DNA from: Chloroflexota bacterium
GTDB taxonomy: Bacteria; Chloroflexota; Anaerolineae; Aggregatilineales; Phototrophicaceae
NCBI GenBank assembly: GCA_023430545.1
Contig: JAEZAF010000004.1
Location: 1-23,820 of the forward strand
Reading direction: 5' to 3'
DNA: 23,820 bases
Shown here: positions 6,549 through 14,115 of the stretch, in pieces
How positions within the stretch are numbered: position 1 is the first letter of the stretch
Layout of the letters: the number at the start of each line of letters is the position of its first letter
The notes under the pieces: generated by a model
What the model saw: the letters and a program-made list of their open reading frames with translations, nothing else
Told to the model about the DNA's origin: nothing
Database searches by the model: none
Translations under genes and position numbers: made by a program

Positions 6549-7910
6549 CTATTGAAGCGTGATGGCCGCTTCCCGGCGCAGTTCTTCGAGACGACTCAGA
6601 ATGCGCGGGTCGGCCTGTCCCTGCTGTGAATGCAGCATGTCGCTGATGGCGTTCATGGCGTCCAGCAGAACGGGGCCGAATTCCTTGCCCTGTTCGGCCA
6701 GCATCGCCTTGGCCTGCTCCGTAGTTTCAGCGGATAGCAGCTCATTCAGGAAGACGAGTTCTGGCTGCATATTCTGCTGGAGCATGGTGACGATACGGTC
6801 ATAGACCTGACGGAGCCTGGCGCTCATATTCACATCCTGCCGCTTCTGCGCTTCCTGCAGATTGGCAGAGAGGATTGCCATAAATGAATCGTCGATCATC
6901 GGCAGGCTTTCCATGATGGCCTCGTCGAGCTGCTCCGGCGGGACATTGATCAGCCCCTGAAGCAGTTGAACAGCGGACTGCATCTGGCTTTGCTGCTGCT
7001 GGTCGATCATCTGAGTGAGGAGGATCATCTTTTCGCGCAGATTCTCCAGCTTTTCGCGCTCCTCAGTGGGCTGCTGACCGATGTAGAGGGTGAAATCTTG
7101 AAAGAACTGCGCATCGAACAGCGGGCGGAGCAGCCCGACCAGCGCCTGAATATGTCCGTCGCTTTCAGCATAGCTCATGGCAAGCTTCAGGAAATCCTCA
7201 CGCTCGGCTTCTTCACCCAACGCCTCGATTTCCCGCGCCACCTCTTCGATGACCGCTTCCTGTTCCGCCTGCTGCTGCTGCATCTCCTGCCCCACAGTGG
7301 AGTTCTGAAGGATGATCTGCTGCGTCTGGATGATCTGCTCGGCGATGTCCGGTCGGCCAGACTGGGCAAAGCGCTGTGCCATTACGGACATGGTTTGCAG
7401 GAACTGAATATCGATCTGGGCATCGTTCTCGCTGATCAGGGTCTGAAGGGTCTCGTCATCCGATTCCGTCATCTGCTGGATGAGTGCCACGCGCTGGCGC
7501 TGCGCTTCCATCATCTCTGGCGTGATACCGTCGGCCTGAAGTACCATGTCGAGCAGGCCCTGCATGGTCAGCGCCCGCTTGGGGTTGAACATATAGCCCT
7601 TGAAATTCTCTTTGGGCAGGGCTTTCATCAGATCACCGACGACGCGCTCCTGCTGATCCTTATTCATGTTGAGTTCCATCGGGATCAATGCGATCAGCAT
7701 TTCCTTGCCTGCGTCATGGTACAGCAGCGGTACTGAGAGGGTGTTGACCGCGCCGCACTGCGGGCACTGCGACGTATTAAGCTGCCCGGCCAGCAGCAGC
7801 GCTTTTCCCTGTGCGTCTTCCGCAACATCAATGAAGCTGCGGACGACGGTCTGATATGGCTGGCCGCAGTTGGAGCAGCGGATGGTCGTCTGGTTCGGTC
7901 TGTTTTGCAT
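6549..7910 (-). CDS. CpXC domain (zinc-ribbon) protein
   Basis: The protein has 453 residues. Residues 1-75 form a CpXC domain with two cysteine pairs, CSNCG (12-16) and CPQCG (49-53), that should bind one zinc. The remaining 370 residues are largely helical and rich in Gln, Glu and Met, with QQQ and EE clusters near 205-240 and 290-310 that suggest coiled coils. There is no membrane segment. The function of CpXC proteins is unknown. It starts 52 bp after the histidine kinase stop on the same strand with a GGAG ribosome-binding site, so the two are probably co-transcribed. It may be an effector or partner of that kinase, but this rests on position only. Confidence 0.85.
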   Translation of the reverse strand: MQNRPNQTTIRCSNCGQPYQTVVRSFIDVAEDAQGKALLLAGQLNTSQCPQCGAVNTLSVPLLYHDAGKEMLIALIPMELNMNKDQQERVVGDLMKALPKENFKGYMFNPKRALTMQGLLDMVLQADGITPEMMEAQRQRVALIQQMTESDDETLQTLISENDAQIDIQFLQTMSVMAQRFAQSGRPDIAEQIIQTQQIILQNSTVGQEMQQQQAEQEAVIEEVAREIEALGEEAEREDFLKLAMSYAESDGHIQALVGLLRPLFDAQFFQDFTLYIGQQPTEEREKLENLREKMILLTQMIDQQQQSQMQSAVQLLQGLINVPPEQLDEAIMESLPMIDDSFMAILSANLQEAQKRQDVNMSARLRQVYDRIVTMLQQNMQPELVFLNELLSAETTEQAKAMLAEQGKEFGPVLLDAMNAISDMLHSQQGQADPRILSRLEELRREAAITLQ

Positions 7911-7962
7911 AAAGTTGGTCTCCAGTTAGATCGGAATGGTGGGGGCAGGGTGGTGTGTCTGG

Positions 7963-9603
7963 TCAGAGACCAGAAGAGCCGTACCCGCGCCTGATTTGCT
8001 GTGTACGGGGCAGCGTGAAGTAAAAGGTCGAGCCTTTGCCGTACTTGCTCCTGACATCGATTTTACCGTGATGCGCTTCGATAATCGCCCTGACAAGGTA
8101 CAAACCCAGCCCTGTCCCCTGTGTGCGGCGGCTGAGCGTGTTATCGATGCGGAAGAAGCGCTCGAAGATATGCTGAAGGTCGCGTTCGGCGATGCCTTCA
8201 CCCTGATCACTGACCGAAACCGTCACATCGCGCTCGCTGCACTGGCCGGCAATCTTGATGATGCCGCCTTTGGGCGAATACTTGATCGCATTGCTGACGA
8301 GATTATCCAGCACCTGACGAAGCCGGGTATGATCGCCTTCAATATAGGGGAAATCGCTTGGGAAGTGAACCTTGATTGTGTGGCGACTGGTCTGTCTTGC
8401 AAAACGCTCGGCCACCTGCTGCGCGACTTCTGCCAGATTCACCTCGCTGATCTCCAGCGAAAGTTCCTGCTGGACCTGAAGTTTACTGGCGGTCAGCAGA
8501 TCCTGAATAAGATCGTTCAGGCGGTCCGCCTCTTCTTCGATCACGGCCATCGTCTCGCGGATCACTGCCGGGTCCCAATCGGCATCCTCACGGCGGAGTG
8601 TAGCGGCGTATCCCTTGATAATGGCGACTGGCGTTTTCAGTTCGTGCGAGACGCTGGAAATAAATACATTCTGCATTTCCTGCGCCTGCCGGAAGTTGGT
8701 AATGTCGCGTACGTTGGCGACGATATTGGTGATGTTATGATGCATATCCAGCATTGGCGCGTAGGTAATCGCCACACTGAGCTTGACATCAGCCCGTGTC
8801 CGGAGATCCCCTTCGACATAAAGTGTATTCTGAGTAGGATGTGGGCTGTTAAACGGCCAGCCGTTCTCCAGTGCTTCGCCGAGTGAGATCGAGTTCAGAC
8901 GTGACCAGACGATGACATCATCATGAGTGTGGCGCAGTGCGTCTTCAGTTCGCCAGCCGGTCATCCGTGACAGGGCGGGGTTGAAGTGGAGGATACTCAT
9001 ATCGGTATCCAGAATCATCACACCGTCGGCGCTGTGATCGAGGATGGCGGAGAGCCACATGCGCTCGTGGTCCACCTTTTCGTAAAGGTGAGCATTATGC
9101 ACGGCGATTGCGGCCTGATCGGCGAAACTCTGCAAAATCTGGATGTCGTTGGGGGAAACGGTGGTGCGATACGAGCGAAAGACGATCAGCAGACCCAAGG
9201 CTTCGCCAGCGAAGATCAGCGGCAGTGCCATCGACTGACGGAGGCCGGGGTCAATGGCTGTGGACATCTCGCCAAGGACTTCGTTCAGCAGTGCCTGACG
9301 GCTGTCGGGTGCTTCGGTGTCAGAGAGCTTGTCATTGCTTTCCGCCATCCGTGTGATGAGGTGGCGGAGCTGCTCATTCAGCATCGGGACATGAATGTTA
9401 TCAATGCCGCTGATGGCACGGACGTGAAAATACCCATCAGGGCCGCGCAGTGCAATCAGGCCGTTCTGTCCGGCCATCATGACAATCGAGGCGTTGAGGG
9501 TGCGGCGCAGCACCTCACCGAGATCAAGCTGGGCAGTGATCGCCCGCAGAATCTCCAGCAGGAAGTCGCGCTGACGTACTCTGAAATCCGGGAGCATTAA
9601 CAT
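7963..9603 (-). CDS. Cytosolic GAF-PAS sensor histidine kinase
   Basis: The 546-residue protein has, in order, a GAF domain (about 25-175), a PAS domain (about 185-305), a dimerisation/phosphoacceptor domain and an ATPase domain. The phospho-accepting residue is His320 in VSHELKTP. The N box (DNLVSNAIKYSP, Asn438), the G1 box (DQGEGI near 467), the F box (FERFFR) and the G2 box (GTGLGLYL) are all intact, so the kinase should be active. No transmembrane segment is seen, so it should sense an internal signal, perhaps a small molecule bound by GAF or PAS. No response regulator gene is adjacent, so its phosphotransfer partner must be encoded elsewhere. It faces away from the DUF3052 gene across a 122 bp intergenic region that must hold both promoters. 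Confidence 0.94.
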   Translation of the reverse strand: MLMLPDFRVRQRDFLLEILRAITAQLDLGEVLRRTLNASIVMMAGQNGLIALRGPDGYFHVRAISGIDNIHVPMLNEQLRHLITRMAESNDKLSDTEAPDSRQALLNEVLGEMSTAIDPGLRQSMALPLIFAGEALGLLIVFRSYRTTVSPNDIQILQSFADQAAIAVHNAHLYEKVDHERMWLSAILDHSADGVMILDTDMSILHFNPALSRMTGWRTEDALRHTHDDVIVWSRLNSISLGEALENGWPFNSPHPTQNTLYVEGDLRTRADVKLSVAITYAPMLDMHHNITNIVANVRDITNFRQAQEMQNVFISSVSHELKTPVAIIKGYAATLRREDADWDPAVIRETMAVIEEEADRLNDLIQDLLTASKLQVQQELSLEISEVNLAEVAQQVAERFARQTSRHTIKVHFPSDFPYIEGDHTRLRQVLDNLVSNAIKYSPKGGIIKIAGQCSERDVTVSVSDQGEGIAERDLQHIFERFFRIDNTLSRRTQGTGLGLYLVRAIIEAHHGKIDVRSKYGKGSTFYFTLPRTQQIRRGYGSSGL

Positions 9604-9725
9604 GCGAACTATTGTAACATGGAGCGTAGCGAACGCAGTCGATTCTGATACACTTCTTACCAGTTGTCTTCAGAAATACAACATGCGCCAACCGTGCTGA
9701 AGTATGAAACGTAAAGGATGACGAA

Positions 9726-10166
9726 ATGGCTGGAAAAACCCTCGCGCAGAAGCTGTATATCAAACCTGGGATGCGCGGTGCCGTGATTAACGCGCCAGCC
9801 GGTTTCCGGGAACAGTTAGGTGAACTGCCGGAAGGCGCACAGCTTGATACCGCCATCGATGGCCGTTACCAGTTTCTGCTCCTGTTTGCCGAAAGCCGCG
9901 CCACTGTGGATGCATGGTGGTCAAAACTGATTGAAGCTGCACAGCCAGGTGTCATTCTGTGGGTTGGCTTCCCGAAGAAGGGTGGACCGAAAAAGAGTGA
10001 CATCAGCCGTGATGAAGGCTGGGATGCGGCTCACACCGCAGGCTGGGACGCTATCGCGAATATCTCAATTGACGATACATGGTCTGCGCTGCGCTTCCGT
10101 CCCATTGAAGAGATCCAGCGTTCGCCCGGTGCTGAGGTGATCGAAGAAGACGATCAGGACGAGTAA
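9726..10166 (+). CDS. DUF3052-like protein
   Basis: The 146-residue soluble protein begins MAGKTLAQKLYIKPGM and contains a segment ending in WVGFPKKGGPKKSDISRDEGW, the pattern of DUF3052 proteins (lysine-rich WxxxPK followed by D-x-x-R-D-x-GW). The C-terminus is acidic (EEDDQDE). No catalytic residues are known for the family. An AAGGA ribosome-binding site lies about 8 bp ahead of the ATG. It is a single-gene unit, divergent from the histidine kinase and ended by a strong hairpin. Confidence 0.8.
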   Translation: MAGKTLAQKLYIKPGMRGAVINAPAGFREQLGELPEGAQLDTAIDGRYQFLLLFAESRATVDAWWSKLIEAAQPGVILWVGFPKKGGPKKSDISRDEGWDAAHTAGWDAIANISIDDTWSALRFRPIEEIQRSPGAEVIEEDDQDE

Positions 10167-10184
10167 CATGTGTTGTTGAGACTC

Positions 10185-10218
10185 AAAAGGCAGAAGCAAT
10201 CGACAGCTTCTGCCTTTT
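10185..10218. terminator. Bidirectional terminator
   Basis: A perfect 13 bp inverted repeat (aaaaggcagaagc / gcttctgcctttt) surrounds an eight-base loop, with A4 on the left and T4 on the right. It lies between the convergent DUF3052 and ROK genes and should serve both directions. Confidence 0.88.
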
Positions 10219-10244
10219 CGCTTTCTCAGGCAGGAACGCCGAGG

Positions 10245-11246
10245 CTATTCGTCGTCGAGGTCCAGTACGTGACGGGCGAGCGTAAAAGCGTCCATGTCCT
10301 CGTCCTGCGTGGCCGCCAGTGCCGCCGCGCCAATGACGCTGACATCTTCCCCAAGTGCAGCCGGGACGATTTCGAGGTCTTTCACATAGGCCGGATTTTG
10401 CGCGTAGCGGTTGACGGCTTCGCGCATCGGGTCGAAGATCAGATCACCCAGTGTGCTGACACCGCCGCCGAGGATCACCATCTCCGGATTGAACAGATGC
10501 AGCAGGGTGACAATCCCCAGACCCATCAGGCGGCCACTTCTGCGCACTACTGAAAGCGCGAGTTCGTCACCCTGTTGGGCGGCGCGCCCGACATGACCAC
10601 CGGTAAGCTTCGACAGATCACCTGCAACCATCTCGCGCAGGATTGAGGATTCTCCGGCCTCGATGCGCCGTGCGGCCTGCATTGCCATATCCGGCCCGGC
10701 GGCTTCCAGTTCCAGTGATGACACACGCTCATCTTCAAAGACCAGCGGGATATGACCGAACTCGGCTGCCAGCCCGTCACGCCCAAGCAGTAATTTACCG
10801 TCAGTGATGATGCCACTGCCAATGCCGGTGCTGTGTGTGATAAAGATCACATGGCGGTAGCCTTTGCCTTTGGCTGCGCCGCGTGTGTATTCCGCCAGCG
10901 CCGCCAGATTGGCATCATTGCCGACATAGGTGGGGATGTCAAAGGCATCGCGGATAATGTCGGCCAGCGGGACGTTGTTCCAGCCATCCAGATTGGGCGG
11001 TGAAACCACGACTCCGGTCGTCGGGTTCAGTGGGCCGGGGGCGGAGATGCCGATGGCTTTTACGGTAGAACGATCTTCTGGCAGGACGGCAGCGATCATC
11101 TCTTTGATGCGCTCCAGTGTCGGTTCCAGTCCCTCATGCGCGAGGGTATAAGTTTCCTTTCGGTCGAGGATACGCAGCGTCGAATCCAGCCGAGCGCTGC
11201 GTATACGAGTCCCACCAAGATCGAGGCTGATCAGGTGCTTTTTCAT
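10245..11246 (-). CDS. ROK family sugar kinase-like protein (no zinc cysteines)
   Basis: The 333-residue protein is probably a glucokinase or amino-sugar kinase. The ATP phosphate loop is DLGGT (9-13), the sugar-binding and catalytic Asp lies in GNDANLAAL, the STGIGSGI loop is present, and the ROK substrate segment appears as AAEFGHIPL. After this histidine the usual zinc motif (CxCGxxGCxE) is missing: the region reads FEDERVSSLELEAAGP with no cysteine. The long acidic C-terminus (TQDEDMDAF to LDLDDE) is also unusual. No helix-turn-helix domain is present, so it is not a ROK repressor. The ATG was chosen; a TTG one codon upstream is closer to the AAAGGA ribosome-binding site and is equally possible. 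The substrate cannot be set from sequence. Confidence 0.9.
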   Translation of the reverse strand: MKKHLISLDLGGTRIRSARLDSTLRILDRKETYTLAHEGLEPTLERIKEMIAAVLPEDRSTVKAIGISAPGPLNPTTGVVVSPPNLDGWNNVPLADIIRDAFDIPTYVGNDANLAALAEYTRGAAKGKGYRHVIFITHSTGIGSGIITDGKLLLGRDGLAAEFGHIPLVFEDERVSSLELEAAGPDMAMQAARRIEAGESSILREMVAGDLSKLTGGHVGRAAQQGDELALSVVRRSGRLMGLGIVTLLHLFNPEMVILGGGVSTLGDLIFDPMREAVNRYAQNPAYVKDLEIVPAALGEDVSVIGAAALAATQDEDMDAFTLARHVLDLDDE

Positions 11247-11275
11247 CAAGATATTTCCTTTAGTGAGTAAGAATG

Positions 11276-11290
11276 ATCATCCGTGATGAT
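11276..11290. promoter_or_regulatory. Inverted repeat upstream of the ROK gene
   Basis: ATCATC and GATGAT are separated by three bases, about 30 bp ahead of the ROK gene start. Read on the minus strand they lie just after a TTGATA hexamer that could be a -35 element. This could be an operator, but the arms are only 6 bp and no clear -10 was found. Confidence 0.3.
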
Positions 11291-11461
11291 ATCAACGGTC
11301 CGGTTCAAGTGTTTCTGGAATTGTGCTTAAGATGTTTACGTTAATTGCCCTGATAAATGTCTGCAAGTTTACCGCTGACGTGCTGTAACTGCCAAGTTGG
11401 ACCGTAGATCCACACACCGAATTCCGTTTCAGAAATATGCCCCGGTGATGCGGTGTGTCGC

Positions 11462-11974
11462 CTATACCGGATACTGATCGAGTTCGGATTTGCGGCGGGC
11501 ATAATCCGGCAGATGGACTTCGACCAGTGACCAGAACGCCTGTGAATGATTGAATTCCACCAGATGGGCCAGTTCATGAACGATGACGTATTCGGCCAGA
11601 TCCGGTGGCAGGGTGGTCAGGGTGCTGTTGAGTGTCACATTGCCGATGCTGGAACACGATCCCCACTTACGCTGCATCGGGCGGAAGCTGATGCGCTTTG
11701 GCTGGACGTTCATTCGCCGCGCCCACGTCCTGACGGACTGCTTCAACTGTGCCTTCGTCGTGCGTTCTTCTCGTGCTGGCAGCAGGTCGGCTTCGAGCTG
11801 TTTCAGCCCGTTCTGGATAAATTCCCGGACTTCACGACTGTTTGGTTTCAGCCATGAGGGGATGTAGACAATCACACCACCGGTGACGGTCTTCATCATC
11901 AGCGATTTACGGCGCTGTCTGCGGATGTCGATCTTCAAGGGCTGTCCCTGTAAGCTATACGAACGCATGAACAC
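11462..11974 (-). CDS. YgjP-type (DUF45) metallopeptidase
   Basis: The 170-residue protein contains the WGSCSSIGNVTLNSTL segment and the zinc motif HELAHLVEFNHSQAFW, in which two histidines of HELAH and His of NHS should bind zinc and Glu acts as general base. The family is related to SprT and WLM-type proteases. It is shorter than many YgjP proteins (about 230 residues), being reduced at the N-terminus. It starts at GTG, with an ATG two codons later also possible; GGTGGG upstream is a weak ribosome-binding site. It lies 213 bp upstream of the ROK gene on the same strand. The natural substrate is unknown. Confidence 0.88.
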   Translation of the reverse strand: MFMRSYSLQGQPLKIDIRRQRRKSLMMKTVTGGVIVYIPSWLKPNSREVREFIQNGLKQLEADLLPAREERTTKAQLKQSVRTWARRMNVQPKRISFRPMQRKWGSCSSIGNVTLNSTLTTLPPDLAEYVIVHELAHLVEFNHSQAFWSLVEVHLPDYARRKSELDQYPV

Positions 11975-12035
11975 AAGTGCCCACCATGATAATCAGCTTC
12001 GGAAGCGGTGAAAATGCCGACTCTGTTATGAATCA

Positions 12036-12070
12036 AGACAGGAACCCATGTGAGTTCCTGTCTGTTTTTT
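12036..12070 (+). terminator. Rightward-facing terminator hairpin
   Basis: A perfect 10 bp stem (agacaggaac / gttcctgtct) with an eight-base loop is followed by G and six T residues on the plus strand. Both flanking genes (YgjP and DoxX-like) are on the minus strand, where the hairpin is followed only by TGATTC. It may still work weakly for the DoxX-like gene, whose stop lies about 24 bp away. Confidence 0.65.
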
Positions 12071-12093
12071 ATGTCTGTGATGTGCCTGAGGTG

Positions 12094-12705
12094 CTACGCG
12101 GCGGCCTTCGCAGTCGGTGGCGTCTGGGCGCGGTTGCGGTGGAGCAGTGGTGAGTTCCACGGGGTGCCCAGTCGAGTCAGCAGGTAGCGATCCAGACCGT
12201 ACCAGCCAGCGGTTTTCCATGCCAGGATGAGCACGATCGCGGCGACCATCAGCAGTGCGTTGGTGCTGGCTGTGCCTGCCATGATGAAGTTCCAGTTCAG
12301 GAAACCACCGAGGAAGGCAGCGATACCGACAAATGCGCCGATGATCAGCATGACGCCGATGATGACTTCACCGTAGGCAACCAGCTTGGCGAACCAGGTA
12401 TAGGCTTCGGCGTCCAGCAGGCCCTGAATAAAGCCACGGTACCAGTCAAAAGCGATGGCGGGGCGTCCACCTTCGGGAATGGCGGCGGCACGGGTCCAGA
12501 AACCCTGAAGCGCCTGACCGGTTTCAACCCATGCCGGATCGGTTACCTTGTGCCAGCCTGCATCCAGCCATGCGAAGCCAAGCAGAACGCGGACGATGGT
12601 CCAGAACCATGCAAAACGGGTGTCGCTGAAGAGAAAACGTGCAATCGGCGGGTCCTGTACTACGGTTCCTTCGACAGTGGTGACTGCCTTAATCTGAGGT
12701 GCCAT
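12094..12705 (-). CDS. DoxX-like integral membrane protein
   Basis: The 203-residue protein has about four hydrophobic helices: near 33-49, about 106-125, 126-146 and 150-165. The R-V-LLGFAWLDAGWHKVTDP stretch after the first helix is typical of the DoxX/DoxD group, and a long loop with FWTRAAAIPEGGRP follows. DoxD was first described as a subunit of archaeal thiosulfate:quinone oxidoreductase; most bacterial members have no assigned role. The C-terminus is Ala/Pro-rich and soluble. AGGAG lies 8 bp ahead of the ATG. It appears to be a single-gene unit. Confidence 0.85.
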   Translation of the reverse strand: MAPQIKAVTTVEGTVVQDPPIARFLFSDTRFAWFWTIVRVLLGFAWLDAGWHKVTDPAWVETGQALQGFWTRAAAIPEGGRPAIAFDWYRGFIQGLLDAEAYTWFAKLVAYGEVIIGVMLIIGAFVGIAAFLGGFLNWNFIMAGTASTNALLMVAAIVLILAWKTAGWYGLDRYLLTRLGTPWNSPLLHRNRAQTPPTAKAAA

Positions 12706-12865
12706 TATTGTTACTCCTGTGATTTGTCATGTGTTTGTTGACTTGTCCCTATGATCCAATATTCCGGGATTATGATGGAGTAACATATGGCAGGTCATCT
12801 ACAGCAAAATGTCATATGGAGTGAAACAAACCTGTTTTAAACCGTCGCTGGATGGCGATTGCGGC

Positions 12866-13133
12866 GGCAGTGGCGGCGGCGGCGCGAAAAATTTACGCCA
12901 CCACAACCATTTTTCCCCTCAAAATGAGTGGCGCCAGCAGAAGTTGCGGCGTAAATGCGCTGCAAAAGCGCAGCAATGCGCCATAAAGCGCTGCAAATGT
13001 GCCGCAATTTGCTGCTCGTTCCAGCAGCTTGTTGCTGCTGCTGCTGCTGCCGCACAAAATTTTTGTGCGGCAACAAATTTTCCCCTCAAAATGCATGACA
13101 GCGGCAGATTTGCAGCACGATTCGGCTGCAACG
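12866..13133 (-). repeat. Bipartite hairpin repeat, copy 2 (inverted)
   Basis: This is the reverse complement of the element at 210-421, with high identity over most of its length. The 14-mer appears as TTTTCCCCTCAAAA at 12911-12924 and 13078-13091. Hairpin A is intact at 13049-13071. Hairpin B has a C-A mismatch relative to copy 1 (cgccaccac instead of cgccgccac). Copy 2 holds roughly 45 bp of extra sequence between the CAG-type triplet run and the GC-rich core. It lies between the promoter side of the DoxX-like gene and the 3' side of the flavodoxin gene. No coding potential is accepted here. Confidence 0.85.
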
Positions 13134-13376
13134 TTTTGCAAACGTGATGCACGATGAAGAAGATCGCAGCAGCGGTATCATGCGGATTTTGAGTCCATAT
13201 TAAGGTACAGAATGTCATAGTGTAGCACTAATGTTCTGATTGTGCGGTTCGAATTTTCAAACGAAGTGGACCAAAAAGTGGGGTGTCTGGCAGTCGGACA
13301 ACGACATCTTCCGGCCCACAGGAAGTGAGAGTGTCTGGGTTTGCGAGGTTGAAGCCCGAGGAATCGGTGGGGGTGT
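13134..13376. other. Gene-free segment
   Basis: Between repeat copy 2 and the flavodoxin stop there is no ORF with family features, no RNA gene and no clear terminator. The only structure noted is a short inverted repeat (cttcc / ggaag) near 13311-13325. Confidence 0.5.
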
Positions 13377-13928
13377 TTAGCGGACCGTCAGACCTTCGTA
13401 GTAGTAGAGGTCGCTGACGATCTGAGTCATCCACCGGCCCATTAGATCCCAGTTGCGGTGATCGCCGTCCAGCGCTGTGACGTCGGTCTTGCCGTCATAC
13501 TGAAGGGTCATGCCCCAGCGTGTCTGCGGACTCATGTGTGCAAGGTTGAGCTTACCGGCGAATACTTCCAGACTGCGGATATTCAGGGCCTGCAGGGAGG
13601 GGTTATAGGCACGGTAATGCGCACTGAGTGAACGGTGAAACGTCGGTTCCTGAATACGCAGGCAGTTGATCCAGAAGTAAAGCGGTGCGCGATTCAAGTG
13701 ATGGCGGTTATGCTCGATAAAGCGCACCATATTCGGCAGAATGCGGCCACCGTGAATGGGGCTGCCGAGGATATAGGCATCGGCCTGAGGGATACCGCCA
13801 TCCAGCGCCTGCTCGACGGAATACAGCCGTCCAGCAACACGATGGGTTTTGAAAATGCTGTTGAAATATCGGGCAACCTCTGCGGTAGAACCCTGACTGG
13901 ACGCGTAAATGATGGCGACGTGTTTCAT
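13377..13928 (-). CDS. Flavodoxin-domain protein, HemG type
   Basis: The 183-residue soluble protein has the FMN phosphate loop YASSQGSTAEVARYF at 8-22 and the GSPIHGGRILPNMVRFI segment, which match the flavodoxin_5 group that includes HemG, the menaquinone-linked protoporphyrinogen oxidase of enterobacteria. Many relatives in non-enterobacteria act as general flavodoxins, so haem synthesis is only a possibility, and no haem gene is nearby. It faces away from the plus-strand membrane-protein gene across an AT-rich 187 bp region that probably holds promoters for both. Confidence 0.85.
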   Translation of the reverse strand: MKHVAIIYASSQGSTAEVARYFNSIFKTHRVAGRLYSVEQALDGGIPQADAYILGSPIHGGRILPNMVRFIEHNRHHLNRAPLYFWINCLRIQEPTFHRSLSAHYRAYNPSLQALNIRSLEVFAGKLNLAHMSPQTRWGMTLQYDGKTDVTALDGDHRNWDLMGRWMTQIVSDLYYYEGLTVR

Positions 13929-14115
13929 GATACTCAGGCTTTTCGCTTTGTTTCAGAATACTCTTGATAAATTTAGAATAAACCTGAATTGTGCAAATTA
14001 CTCAGAATTAATGAACAATTATTACAAAAATTTACGTACCTAACCATTCTTCTGATCTTTTTGAGACTGTGCTACACTTGCGGCCTGTCCTACAGCCTCA
14101 AAACAGGGAAACTGC

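Noticed and set aside
7936..8886. 316-residue plus-strand ORF opposite the histidine kinase
   Set aside because: It is antisense to well-defined kinase domains with all motifs intact, so it is a shadow of that gene.
11341..11577. 78-residue minus-strand ORF overlapping the end of the YgjP gene, with a protein-like tail (FGVWIYGPTWQ)
   Set aside because: Its first half is the YgjP gene read in another frame and the tail has no start codon of its own; a lost gene fragment is possible but not supportable.
12736..12765. Plus-strand TTGACT-16 bp-TATTCC as a promoter reading into repeat copy 2
   Set aside because: The -10 match is poor and no plus-strand gene follows; start-site mapping would be needed to support it.
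12809..13218. ORFs across repeat copy 2 (up to 112 residues)
   Set aside because: Same low-complexity pattern as in copy 1; open in several frames and not conserved between the two copies as protein.
13228..13434. 68-residue minus-strand ORF past the flavodoxin stop
   Set aside because: It begins inside the flavodoxin gene in another frame, has no ribosome-binding site and matches no family I recognise.
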